DNA of 64,000 nt from the NCBI GenBank assembly GCA_036389335.1, contig DASVQC010000020.1, positions 1 through 64,000 of the forward strand, written 5' to 3'. Below, piece by piece: positions 43,742 to 51,697 of this stretch; within the stretch, counting starts at the first letter, position 1; every line of letters starts with the position of its first letter. The translations under genes were made by a program, and so were the position numbers. The stretch comes from JAIVGV01 sp036389335. Its GTDB lineage: Bacteria > Acidobacteriota > Blastocatellia > Pyrinomonadales > Pyrinomonadaceae. A model generated the notes under the pieces. That model was not told the DNA's origin. It ran no database searches and saw only the letters and a list, made by a program, of their open reading frames with translations.

Positions 43742-43814
43742 GGGCCTGTAGCTCAAGGGATAGAGCGACGCCCTCCTAAGGCGTAGGTTGCAGGTTCAAG
43801 TCCTGCCAGGCTCA
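43742..43814 (+). tRNA. tRNA-Arg(CCT)
   Basis: Full cloverleaf: acceptor GGGCCTG/CAGGCTC with one G-T pair, D-arm GCTC/GAGC, anticodon stem ACGCC/GGCGT with loop CTCCTAA (U33 present), T-arm GCAGG TTCAAGT CCTGC, discriminator A. No CCA encoded. A normal tRNA, useful as a contrast to the array. Confidence 0.95.
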
Positions 43815-43843
43815 TTTCATTTCCCGCCGAACGATCCCGCCTC

Positions 43844-44365
43844 TCAACTCTGGTACTTGAGCAGCGAGCGCACGTCGTAGCCTTCGAGTTTGCGGCGACC
43901 GGGCAGGAACTCCAGCTCGATGACGAAGGCGAGCCCGACGACGCGACCGCCCAAGCCCTCTACGAGATCGACGACCGCCTTCGCCGTCCCGCCCGTGGCG
44001 AGCAGATCGTCGGCGACGAGGACGCGATGCCCCTCGCCCACGGCGTCGCGGTGTATCTCCAGCGTGTCCTGCCCGTACTCCAGCTCGTAGGAGATCGAGG
44101 CGCACTCCGCCGGGAGCTTCTTCGGCTTGCGGACGGGGACGAAGCCCGCGCCGAGGTGGTAGGCGAGCGCGGGCGCGAAGATGAAGCCGCGCGCCTCGAT
44201 GCCGACGACGGTGTCGATCTGCTCCCCGCGGAACTCCGCCGAGAGCGCGTCGACCGTGCGGCGCAAGCCTTCGGGGTGCTTGAGCAGAGTCGTGATGTCG
44301 TAGAAGTTGATGCCCGGCTTCGGGAAGTCCGGCACCTCGCGGATGAGTTGTTTGAGATCGTCCAT
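43844..44365 (-). CDS. apt: Adenine phosphoribosyltransferase
   Basis: The 173-residue enzyme salvages adenine to AMP using PRPP. It has IREVPDFPKPGINFYDITTL, then VVGIEARGFIFAPALAY, VPVRKPKKLP and the PRPP loop VLVADDLLATGGTAKAVVD. Length matches the family. The gene lies downstream of the tRNA-Arg on the other strand and is followed by a GCTGTTA-type repeat at its 5' side. Confidence 0.96.
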   Translation of the reverse strand: MDDLKQLIREVPDFPKPGINFYDITTLLKHPEGLRRTVDALSAEFRGEQIDTVVGIEARGFIFAPALAYHLGAGFVPVRKPKKLPAECASISYELEYGQDTLEIHRDAVGEGHRVLVADDLLATGGTAKAVVDLVEGLGGRVVGLAFVIELEFLPGRRKLEGYDVRSLLKYQS

Positions 44366-44379
44366 GACGGGGCTGTTAG

Positions 44380-44495
44380 CTGTTAGCGATTAGCTGTTAG
44401 CCAAAACCTCTGGGCAGGCTCGGGCTCGATGCGATCAGCGGCGCGGCGGCGAAGCGCGCAGAAGCTAACGGCTAAGAGCTGACAGCTAACAGCTT
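44380..44495. repeat. Heptad inverted repeat (GTTAGCT family)
   Basis: GCTGTTAGCGATTAGCTGTT faces TAACGGCTAAGAGCTGACAG and TAACAGC around about 50 bp of unrelated DNA. The unit is the same as in the repeats within the tRNA array at 61-63.6 kb. Confidence 0.85.
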
Positions 44496-44499
44496 TTTT

Positions 44500-44775
44500 T
44501 CACCTTTCGATCCGGAATGAGTTGTAAGAGCCAGTGGGTTCGAGGCTGAGTTCTTCGACCCGCTCGACGCGGCTGAACTCCGGCCCGGCGGCGAGGTCGT
44601 GCTTGAAGCCTTCGACTCCTTCGGGCGTCCCCTCCGCCAGCACTTCGACGCGCCCGTCGGCGAGGTTGCGCACGTAGCCGCCGACCTGATGGCGCGCCGC
44701 GACGCGCTGCGCGAAGTAGCGGTAGCCGACGCGCTGCACCCGCCCGCTGATGAAAAGTTTGCGCGCGATCTTCAT
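44500..44775 (-). CDS. acyP: Acylphosphatase
   Basis: A 91-residue enzyme that hydrolyses acyl phosphates. The family motif is present: KLFISGRVQRVGYRYF with catalytic Arg19, and GGYVRNLADGRVEVLAEG with catalytic Asn37. The ending FRIER is typical. It stands alone between repeats. Confidence 0.94.
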   Translation of the reverse strand: MKIARKLFISGRVQRVGYRYFAQRVAARHQVGGYVRNLADGRVEVLAEGTPEGVEGFKHDLAAGPEFSRVERVEELSLEPTGSYNSFRIER

Positions 44776-45123
44776 CCCCTTGATCCCCGTGGGAAAACTC
44801 TCCGCCGGTGGGACGCGCTATCCTAAAAGAACTCGCCGCGCAAAAGCAAAGGCGGATAGGAATGAGACAGGATTAACAGGATTGACAGGACTAGAAAAGA
44901 AGAACACAGGGAGCGTCATCACGTCGTTGTCTCCCTTGTTTCTCAGAACCCGTTGCGAAACCTCCGCGCGCTTCTCTTTGCGACTTTGCGCCTTTGCGTG
45001 ATGTTAAATTCTCACGCAAAGGCGCAAAGTCGCAAAGCAGGACGCAGAAGGTTTTGCAACGCACTCTTCATTCTGTCAATCCTATCAATCCTATCCGTCT
45101 CTCTCCCCGCGATCTAGTGCGAC
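44776..45123. repeat. Repeat-filled spacer: two nested inverted repeats
   Basis: Outer arms AGGATTAACAGGATTGACAG (44872-44891) and TGTCAATCCTATCAATCCTA (45075-45094). Inner arms TTGCGACTTTGCGCCTTTGC and GCAAAGGCGCAAAGTCGCAA (about 44977-45037). This is again a nested arrangement of two different unit families; no gene is seen. Confidence 0.85.
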
Positions 45124-47997
45124 TCAGCGGCGCTCGATCAGCTCGACGATCTTCACGTCGCCCGGCGGCACGCGCAACTTAACGGAACCGGGCGCGCCCG
45201 CGACTTCGAGCGGCGCGTCGGAAGTCCACTCGCGCGCCTCGGCGATCCCCTTCCCGCGCACGGAGATCGAGACCTCGGAGGATTCGCCGCGGTTGACCTG
45301 CGCCATGCCCTGCTGCGGCTTGTAGACGCCGCGGTTGTTGACGAGCGTGACGACCCAGCCGCGCTCCGTGCGGTTGACGAGGCGCTGCACGTCGCCCTCG
45401 ACGTGAACGGGCACGGCGTCAGCCGCGAGGTGCGCGAGCAGGTGCGCCGCCGCCGGCGTCAGCCGCTCGTCCAAGCCGAGGAGATCGGGCACGGCGCAGA
45501 AGACGACGCGGCCACCGCCGACGCGGTTGACCGTCACGAGCGGATCGCCCGCGCGCGTCCTCATCAAGACCTGCGCCGCGCGCGTCTCGACGCGCTCGAA
45601 GCGGAAGACGCCCCCGCGCAGATCGACGCCCGCGTCGTTGGCCGCGAGGCATTCGGCGTCGTCCGCCTCGGCGGTCGCGCCCGTCAGGCGGACGCCGAGC
45701 AAGTCTTCGGGCAGCCCCTTCGCCTGCGCCGCGTTCAGCACGAGCACGCCGCCCTTGCGGACGTACTCGCGCAGCTCGGCGGCCCACGCGGGCGACCACT
45801 CGACGCGCCCGCCGGCGACGACCGCGCGGTAGGAATCGACCGCCTCCCTGCGCTCGTCGGAGGCGACGAGCACGTCGAAGATGTCGCCGAAGATTCCGTT
45901 GACGTAAGCCTGCCGGTCGGCGGTCGCGGGCTCGCCCTCGGTCACGAGCGCGGGGTAGTAGGCCGCGCCGAACAGCTCGCGCAGGGCGCGGTCTTGCCGC
46001 TCCTGCGGGACGACGCCGTATGACCACTGCGGGTAGTCGGTCTCGTCCCACCCGTGCGCCGGATCGAGCAGGAAGGCGACCGGCGTGTAGGGCGTGCCGC
46101 GATCCTTGTGCCGGTCGGCGAAGCGCACGAACTCCTCGGAGATGCGCCCGAGCGGGTTCAGTTGGAAAGGGTGCTCGCCCGGCCCCGGCTTGAAGAACTG
46201 ATCGAAGCCCTGTTCGAGGTAGATGGCCGACGCGCCCGCCATGTAGTAGAGGTAGTAGCTCTTGCGATACCAAGAGAGCGACGGCCCCATCGTCGCGCCG
46301 TAGCGCGTGTGGTAGAAGGAGTCCGGCCCCGCGAAGTTTTGCAGGCGGGTGAAGCTCGTCGCGGTGTCGCCGAAGTTGGCGGCGTGGTAGTAGAGGAACG
46401 TCGCGCCGTACTGCCGCGCCGCGCCGCGCGCGAAGGCGATCCGCATGGCGACGTTCGGCATCACGGCGGCGGTCTCCATCCCGACCGTCTTCGCGCCCCA
46501 GCGCGCGAGCGCGTGCGCGAAGTAGGTGCTCGAAGTCGCCTGCGCGACGATCAGCTTGTCCCACATCGCGCCCGTCTGCGGCGTGTGGAACAGCCCCGAC
46601 CACTTCCGTTCGAGCGCAGTGGTGAAGTACTTGCGGTTGGCTTCGAGCAGCTCGCGGCGCGGCGTCGTGGCCGTCAAGTTGAGCGCGGCGACCGCCTGCG
46701 CGTCCCACACGTAGCCGACGTTCTCGCCCGATATCCAGCCGAGGAACTGATCCCGCAGCTCGCCCGTCAGCAGCTTCCACGCCGCCTGCCCGTCCGCCTC
46801 CGAGAACGACGCCGCGCCGTAGTTGATGTTGACGGCGAAGGGCGCGCGGGTCTCTCTCAGGTAGCGCAGGAAGGGCGTGCCCTCTTTCAAAAGCGCGGGC
46901 AGCTCGTTGAGGTGGACGACCGGCACGACGAGCGGCGACGAAAAGATCGGCGCCTCCCGCGCGCCCTTGTACGTCTCGACGTACTGCTCCGGCGTCTCCG
47001 CGTTGAACGGGTAGAGCGAGCGTTCGGCGGCGGGCTTGTCGAGCTGCGCCCAGAAGGCGGGCGCGATGTTCCACGGGACGAGGAAGTCGCGCCCGGCGAG
47101 CGCGGGCCTGCGCCACGCCGCCGGGACGACGCCGGACGGGTCTGCCGCGACGAGCGGTTCGAGGCCCGCCGCGCGCTGCGACTGCTCGCGCAGCACGCGC
47201 TGCGCCGCGAAGTCCGGCTTGCGCCTGCCTTCGGGCGTGAAGTCCGCGTCGTTGGTTAAGAGGAAGCAGTCGACGTGGCGGCGCGCCTGAGCGGCGCGCT
47301 CGATCTCGAAGGAGACGACGGCGCTCCCCTTCTCCAGTTGGACGGGCGGCGCGGCGTCCCAGACGAACGCCCACCCCCAGTACATCGCCGTCTCGTCGTG
47401 CGCGTCGAGGCGGTCGCGCGCGCCCAACTCGGCGCGCGAGACGACGCGCCCGCCCTGCGCCACCCACGCGCCGAAGCTCTCGGTCTTGCCCGGCCAGTCG
47501 GCGTAGCGCACCCACAGGCGGTATTGTCCCGCGCGCGGCACCTGCACCTCCTGTTGAATCGAGGCGCGCGTCTCGTCGGCGCTCGCGGCGGCGGAGTTCC
47601 ATTCGCTCTCGCCGCCCTGCGTCCACTCGGCGGAGACGCCGGGGCCGTTCATCCCCCACCCCGGGGCCTTCGCGCGCGGCGGATCGATCCACGACGCGTT
47701 GACGACCGGGTTGTTCAGCTTGTCGGTCGAGAAGCCGCGCATGTTCTCGGCTTCGTACCAGAGGTATTCGGCGCTCTTACCCGGTGACGCGGGCGCGGGG
47801 GATTGCGACGGGCCTGAGAGAGCTGCTGATTGAAGACTCTGCGCGGGGTTGGGCGCGACGGTCGAGATCGCGATGGTTAAGATGAGCGCGAGGAGCGACG
47901 CGCGGCGGGGCGGCGCAGACACGGCGGCGCGGCGTCTGTGATCCCGATTCACAACCCGCCGCGCCCTCAAGTTCATCCCGATCAGCTCGTCCCTCAT
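45124..47997 (-). CDS. Large secreted protein, probable glycoside-hydrolase-like
   Basis: A 957-residue protein (ATG 47997; an internal ATG at 47976 is possible) with an N-terminal hydrophobic signal (RRASLLALILTIAISTVA). The first domain (AEYLWYEAENMRG, then GQYRLWVRYADWPGKTESFG) looks like a carbohydrate-binding beta-sandwich. The centre has TIM-barrel-like segments with VNINYGAASF, GWISGENVGYVWDAQAV and a long Tyr-rich helix region. Then comes a class I glutamine-amidotransferase-like fold (LREYVRKGGVLVLNAAQ, GRVVFCAVPDLLG) and a terminal beta-domain (VVTLVNNRGVYKPQQG). The order (TIM barrel, amidotransferase-like, beta) recalls beta-galactosidase GH42 layouts. Catalytic residues were not identified. 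Confidence 0.6.
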   Translation of the reverse strand: MRDELIGMNLRARRVVNRDHRRRAAVSAPPRRASLLALILTIAISTVAPNPAQSLQSAALSGPSQSPAPASPGKSAEYLWYEAENMRGFSTDKLNNPVVNASWIDPPRAKAPGWGMNGPGVSAEWTQGGESEWNSAAASADETRASIQQEVQVPRAGQYRLWVRYADWPGKTESFGAWVAQGGRVVSRAELGARDRLDAHDETAMYWGWAFVWDAAPPVQLEKGSAVVSFEIERAAQARRHVDCFLLTNDADFTPEGRRKPDFAAQRVLREQSQRAAGLEPLVAADPSGVVPAAWRRPALAGRDFLVPWNIAPAFWAQLDKPAAERSLYPFNAETPEQYVETYKGAREAPIFSSPLVVPVVHLNELPALLKEGTPFLRYLRETRAPFAVNINYGAASFSEADGQAAWKLLTGELRDQFLGWISGENVGYVWDAQAVAALNLTATTPRRELLEANRKYFTTALERKWSGLFHTPQTGAMWDKLIVAQATSSTYFAHALARWGAKTVGMETAAVMPNVAMRIAFARGAARQYGATFLYYHAANFGDTATSFTRLQNFAGPDSFYHTRYGATMGPSLSWYRKSYYLYYMAGASAIYLEQGFDQFFKPGPGEHPFQLNPLGRISEEFVRFADRHKDRGTPYTPVAFLLDPAHGWDETDYPQWSYGVVPQERQDRALRELFGAAYYPALVTEGEPATADRQAYVNGIFGDIFDVLVASDERREAVDSYRAVVAGGRVEWSPAWAAELREYVRKGGVLVLNAAQAKGLPEDLLGVRLTGATAEADDAECLAANDAGVDLRGGVFRFERVETRAAQVLMRTRAGDPLVTVNRVGGGRVVFCAVPDLLGLDERLTPAAAHLLAHLAADAVPVHVEGDVQRLVNRTERGWVVTLVNNRGVYKPQQGMAQVNRGESSEVSISVRGKGIAEAREWTSDAPLEVAGAPGSVKLRVPPGDVKIVELIERR

Positions 47998-48032
47998 CCC
48001 CGGCGGCTTCGTCCCGCGCCGCCGCGCCTGTT

Positions 48033-48809
48033 TCAGCCGAGCGCGTCGAGGCACTCGGCGAGCGTGCGCAGGCGGCAGGTGTACATCGGCGTGTCGCGCA
48101 GCGTGTAGCTCGACGCCTTCGTCTCGCGCAGCTCCTGTACGAGGTCGAGGAAGTCCGCCGGGTAGTCGGTCTCGAAGGCGACGACGAACTCCTGATCGTC
48201 GAGGCCGAACGAGTAGGTCGTGTGGAGCTTGACCGAGCGGTACTTCGAGCCGATGCGGATGTGATCGTCCATCATGTCCTGCCGCTCCTCGACCGGCAGC
48301 GCGTACCACGCGCGCGTCTTGACGAACGGGTAGACGAACAGGTACTTCGACTGGCCGGGCACGATGTGGAGCCTGTCCTCGACGTGCTCCGGGTTGTCCT
48401 TGTCGATGTACATCGACCGCTTCGTCATCGAGAGGAACGACTGCGTCGCGACGAGGTGGCGTCCGAGCGCGGTGCGGTTGATGCGCGCCGTCATCTCCTG
48501 CACGGGGTCGAGCGAGTAGCCGATGCGCCAGATCATGAAGTCGGCGTTCGAGCGCAGGCCCGTGATCGAGTAGCTGTTGAGCAGGAGGTCGGGCCGGAAG
48601 CCCTCGACCGCCTCGGCGAACTCGCGCTTCGACGCCTCGCGCTCGGCGTCCGCGAGGAGACGCCACTCGGGGCGCACCGAGTAGAAGGTGAAGTTGACGA
48701 ACTGGCGCGGCAGGCTCTGCTTCGGCGGCTCTTCGACCGCCGCGCCGCCGCGCTCCGCGAGTCGCAGCGAGCCGCGGTTGGCGGCTGACTGACCTTTGTC
48801 GTCGCTCAT
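48033..48809 (-). CDS. Chlorite dismutase/HemQ family haem protein
   Basis: The 258-residue protein contains RQFVNFTFYSVRPEWRLL, FMIWRIGYSLDPVQEM, the central SKYLFVYPFVKTRAWYALP and SKYRSVKLHTTYSFGLDDQE, where the His of KLHTTY is the expected proximal haem ligand, and FVVAFETDYPADFLDLVQEL. In many bacteria members are coproheme decarboxylases (ChdC/HemQ); others detoxify chlorite. The YxxxKxxxWYxLP pattern (YPFVKTRAWYALP) suits the ChdC group. ATG 48809 is behind AAAGGG. It is divergent from a cytochrome c gene, consistent with a haem-related locus. Confidence 0.88.
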   Translation of the reverse strand: MSDDKGQSAANRGSLRLAERGGAAVEEPPKQSLPRQFVNFTFYSVRPEWRLLADAEREASKREFAEAVEGFRPDLLLNSYSITGLRSNADFMIWRIGYSLDPVQEMTARINRTALGRHLVATQSFLSMTKRSMYIDKDNPEHVEDRLHIVPGQSKYLFVYPFVKTRAWYALPVEERQDMMDDHIRIGSKYRSVKLHTTYSFGLDDQEFVVAFETDYPADFLDLVQELRETKASSYTLRDTPMYTCRLRTLAECLDALG

Positions 48810-49107
48810 ATGGAAAACACCCTTTCGGGGGAAACAGCGCGGCGCGTGCGCCGGGCCCGACGAGTCGCGGGTTGCGCGCCGCCGCGTTGACGCCCCGTCT
48901 CGGGCGGCGCGGGTGACATTGTGCTGCGCGTGGCGCGAGATTGCAAACCACCGCGCGCCCCCTCCCGCGGCGGTCGGGCGGGCGCGCGACCGGGCGTCGG
49001 ACGACGCGGGGCGCGCGCCGCCCCCGCGCGCTTCCAACCGCCCGGCCCCGTGCGATATACTCGCCCCGTTTTCACCAACCGAAAGAAGGATTTGGAGACC
49101 GCCGAAC

Positions 49108-49596
49108 ATGCTTCGACTCAAGCTCAGCCTGTCCGCCTGCGCCCTCTTACTCTTCGCCCTCGCCTGCTCGTCGAACACGACTACGAACACCGTGACGAAC
49201 ACGGGCCGCGCCGCCAACGCCAACGCCGCCAGCGCCAACGCCGCCAGCGCCGCGAACGCCAACGCCGCCGCGCCGCCCGACGCGATGGCGGCGGCGCGCG
49301 CCTCCTACAACAACGCCTGCATCAAGTGCCACAAGGAGAACGGCGAGGGCGGGGTCGCCGACGTGGACGGCGAGAAGATACGCACGCCGAGCTTCAAGGG
49401 CGGCCACGCGCTCAAGCATTCCGACGCGGAGTACGTCAAGCAGATCACGAACGGCGGCGAGGGTATGCCCAAGTTCAAGGATCGCCTCACGCCCGAGCAG
49501 ATCGACGGCCTCGTCCGCTTCATCCGCGCCGAGTTCCAGAAGGGTCTCAACACCGGCGGCGGCGCGGCGAACGCGAACGCGGCGGCGCACGACTGA
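49108..49596 (+). CDS. Lipoprotein c-type cytochrome
   Basis: The 162-residue precursor has a lipobox (LLLFALACSSN), so it should be lipid-anchored on the periplasmic side. A low-complexity linker of Asn-Ala and Ala-Ser units (TGRAANANAASANAASAAN) follows. A class I cytochrome c domain comes next: YNNACIKCHKENGEGGVAD with CIKCH, and GGEGMPKFKDRLTPEQIDGL with the axial Met. Another Asn-Ala run closes the protein. The promoter ATACT at 49055 with GTTTTC follows and GGATTTGGAG is a possible ribosome site. Partners are unknown; it is divergent from the chlorite-dismutase-family gene. Confidence 0.9.
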   Translation: MLRLKLSLSACALLLFALACSSNTTTNTVTNTGRAANANAASANAASAANANAAAPPDAMAAARASYNNACIKCHKENGEGGVADVDGEKIRTPSFKGGHALKHSDAEYVKQITNGGEGMPKFKDRLTPEQIDGLVRFIRAEFQKGLNTGGGAANANAAAHD

Positions 49597-49636
49597 CACC
49601 GGTCGTGTTATCTTCTTCCGCGCGGCGGCAGGGCGC

Positions 49637-49710
49637 GCACCCGTAGCTCAGTTGGATAGAGCGTCTGACTTCGGATCAGAAGGTCGTCCGTTCGAGTCGG
49701 ACCGGGTGTA
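49637..49710 (+). tRNA. tRNA-Arg(TCG)
   Basis: Acceptor GCACCCG/CGGGTGT (G-T at the first pair), D-arm GCTC/GAGC, anticodon stem TCTGA/TCAGA with loop CTTCGGA, T-arm GTCCG TTCGAGT CGGAC, discriminator A. No CCA encoded. It reads the same codons as the array copy at 61375, so the array duplicates a standard tRNA present elsewhere on the chromosome. Confidence 0.95.
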
Positions 49711-49726
49711 TCAATAGCGGGAAATA

Positions 49727-49763
49727 GTCGGGGGAGGCTTCGGAAGCCTCCCCCGACCTTTTT
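49727..49763 (+). terminator. Terminator after tRNA-Arg(TCG)
   Basis: GTCGGGGGAGGCTT pairs with 49744-49757 over 14 bp around CGG, followed by CTTTTT. It also faces the end of the large minus-strand gene at 49804. Confidence 0.9.
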
Positions 49764-49803
49764 CCCGCGAATGAGGCGGCGGGATGGGCCGCGACGTTTC
49801 AGC

Positions 49804-51627
49804 TCACTGGAGGCTGAGCAGGACGAGTATCTCGCCCTTGCCGCCGGCGAGCGGCTCAAGGGCCTTGCCGATGATCGTGCCGGGGCGGTGGAGCCGGCTG
49901 CCGCCGACGCGGACGGGCAGAGACTTCATGGCCGCCCCCGGCGTGTCGCTGGTCACGAGCAGGTCTCCGACACGGATCGGGTGCAGCGTCGCGTCCGCCA
50001 TCACCTTCACGCGCCCGGTCGTCGCCACGAGCACCTGCCCCTCGCCGCCCTGCCCGAGGATCACGCCCGGCTGCGCCGAGACGACGCCCGCGACGTGCGT
50101 GTCGTAGCGGCGGCTAGAGGCCATGACCCCGTTCGAGCGGGCCGCGTCGAGGACGACGACCGTGCCCGCCGCGACATTCCCCCGCGCGGGAACCCACTCG
50201 GCGACGTCCTGATACTTCGCGGCGATGTTCCCGTTGACGACGGCGTTACCCGTCACCCTCAGATCGCCCGTCACGTCGAGCCCCGTCGTGAAGTTGTTTG
50301 CGCCCGTCCAGTTGTTCGCGCCGTTCAGACGCGCGAGGTTGGACGAGAGGCGGTTGTCGTTGATCGCGCCCGCGGTCGCGGGGTCGTTGATGGCGCTGAT
50401 GATGCTCGTGCCGGAAGGGGTGGCGCCCCCCCCGGCGGCGCTCGTCATGCTCGTCCCGTCGGCGAAGACGAGGGCGCTGCCCGCCCCGCTGATCCTCAAG
50501 CTGCCGCTCACCTCCAGCTTCGATTGCGGGTTGCTCGTCCCGATGCCGACGTTGCCCGCGTTGGTGACGATCATGCGCTCCTGATTAACGGTCATGAAGC
50601 GCAGGCTGGGGTTGGGGGCGGTCGCGGAGGCGTCGGGGCGCACGTTGAAGAAGCCCGCGCCGCGCCCGAACGAGAGGCCCGCGTAGCCGAAGTTGAAGGC
50701 GGGGCCCGCGTTGAGGTCTGTGCCCATCCCGGCGAAGAGGTCTTTGTTGGGCGCGCCGAAGATGTCGAGCTGGCCGCGGGGCGTCGTCGTCCCGATGCCG
50801 ACGAAGCCGTTGATCTCCGTGATCGCCGAGTCGCCCAGCGTGCCCGCGTTGTCCTTCCACTTCGCCACTTGGTTCAGCGTGCCCGCGCCAGCCGCCAGCG
50901 GGGCGACGTTCCCTTCCACGTCCTTCCTCCCGCTCAGGCCCGTCGTCTGCACCGTCCCGTCGGCGAACTCGATCCCCTGGCTCGCGCGGATCGTGCCCGC
51001 CACGTCGAGCTTCGCGCGCGGCAGGCTGACGCCCACGCCGAGGTTGCCGTCGGGCGTGAGTCGCATCAGCTCCTTGTCCGCGCCGCCGAAGAGATCGGAG
51101 ACGCGGAAGGTGAGCGCCCCGCTCGTCGAGACGACCTGCCCGACCCTGCCGTCGTTGGCGAAGAAGGTTCCGGCTGACGCGCCGTCGGCGGCGAGCGTCT
51201 TCTCCGGCTCGACCGCGCCGACCGCGCCGCCCTCGCCCAACTGGAGCGAAGCCTGACCGTTCTGGATCGCGACCGTCCCCTGCCTGACGCTCATGCGCTT
51301 GGACGAGCCCCGCAGCGTGACGACGCACAGGTAAGAGCCGTCGGCGAGCGGCTGGCCCTGCTTGTCCAGCAGGGCCCAGTCGCGCACGTTGCCGGGCTGG
51401 AACTCGGAGTTGTAGACGGACGCTCCGCCCGCGTCGAACACTTCGAGCCGCACCTGCGCGACGCCGCCCGGCGCGCTGAAGCGCACGCCCGCGGCGGAGA
51501 TCGAGATGTTGACGGTGGCGTCGTCCGGCGCGGGTCGCTTGCCGGCGGCGTCGGCCTGCGCGAAGGCGGCGGGCGTCACTAGGAGGGACAGCAGCAGTCC
51601 CAGCGTGGTGGTCTTGAACGTGGTCAT
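49804..51627 (-). CDS. Secreted tail-fibre-like repeat protein
   Basis: The 607-residue protein starts at ATG 51627 behind GAGGAGAAA. It has a signal peptide (TTLGLLLSLLVTPAAFAQ) and a beta-sandwich (VNISISAAGVRFSAPGGVAQ). Repeated trimeric-fibre motifs follow: GNLGVGVSLPRAKLDVAGTI, NGFVGIGTTTPRGQLDIFG and GNVGIGTSNPQSKLEVSGSL, each with VGIGTxxPxxxLDV. The C-terminus (YQDVAEWVPARGNV, GTVVVLD, PGVILG, GRVKVMAD) is like the conserved terminal domain of such fibres. It is probably a surface-exposed trimer, similar to proteins common in Bacteroidetes and Acidobacteriota. Not obviously phage-borne. Confidence 0.8.
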   Translation of the reverse strand: MTTFKTTTLGLLLSLLVTPAAFAQADAAGKRPAPDDATVNISISAAGVRFSAPGGVAQVRLEVFDAGGASVYNSEFQPGNVRDWALLDKQGQPLADGSYLCVVTLRGSSKRMSVRQGTVAIQNGQASLQLGEGGAVGAVEPEKTLAADGASAGTFFANDGRVGQVVSTSGALTFRVSDLFGGADKELMRLTPDGNLGVGVSLPRAKLDVAGTIRASQGIEFADGTVQTTGLSGRKDVEGNVAPLAAGAGTLNQVAKWKDNAGTLGDSAITEINGFVGIGTTTPRGQLDIFGAPNKDLFAGMGTDLNAGPAFNFGYAGLSFGRGAGFFNVRPDASATAPNPSLRFMTVNQERMIVTNAGNVGIGTSNPQSKLEVSGSLRISGAGSALVFADGTSMTSAAGGGATPSGTSIISAINDPATAGAINDNRLSSNLARLNGANNWTGANNFTTGLDVTGDLRVTGNAVVNGNIAAKYQDVAEWVPARGNVAAGTVVVLDAARSNGVMASSRRYDTHVAGVVSAQPGVILGQGGEGQVLVATTGRVKVMADATLHPIRVGDLLVTSDTPGAAMKSLPVRVGGSRLHRPGTIIGKALEPLAGGKGEILVLLSLQ

Positions 51628-51697
51628 GATTTCTCCTCTTGTCGTACCGCGCCCGGCTCCGCCGAGCAGACGTCCTCGTGCGGGTGAGATCAAACTT

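Noticed and set aside
45124..48951. 1275-codon reading of the large secreted protein gene
   Set aside because: The extra N-terminal 300 codons run across the chlorite-dismutase-family gene in another frame and are not a protein; the signal peptide marks the true start near 47997.
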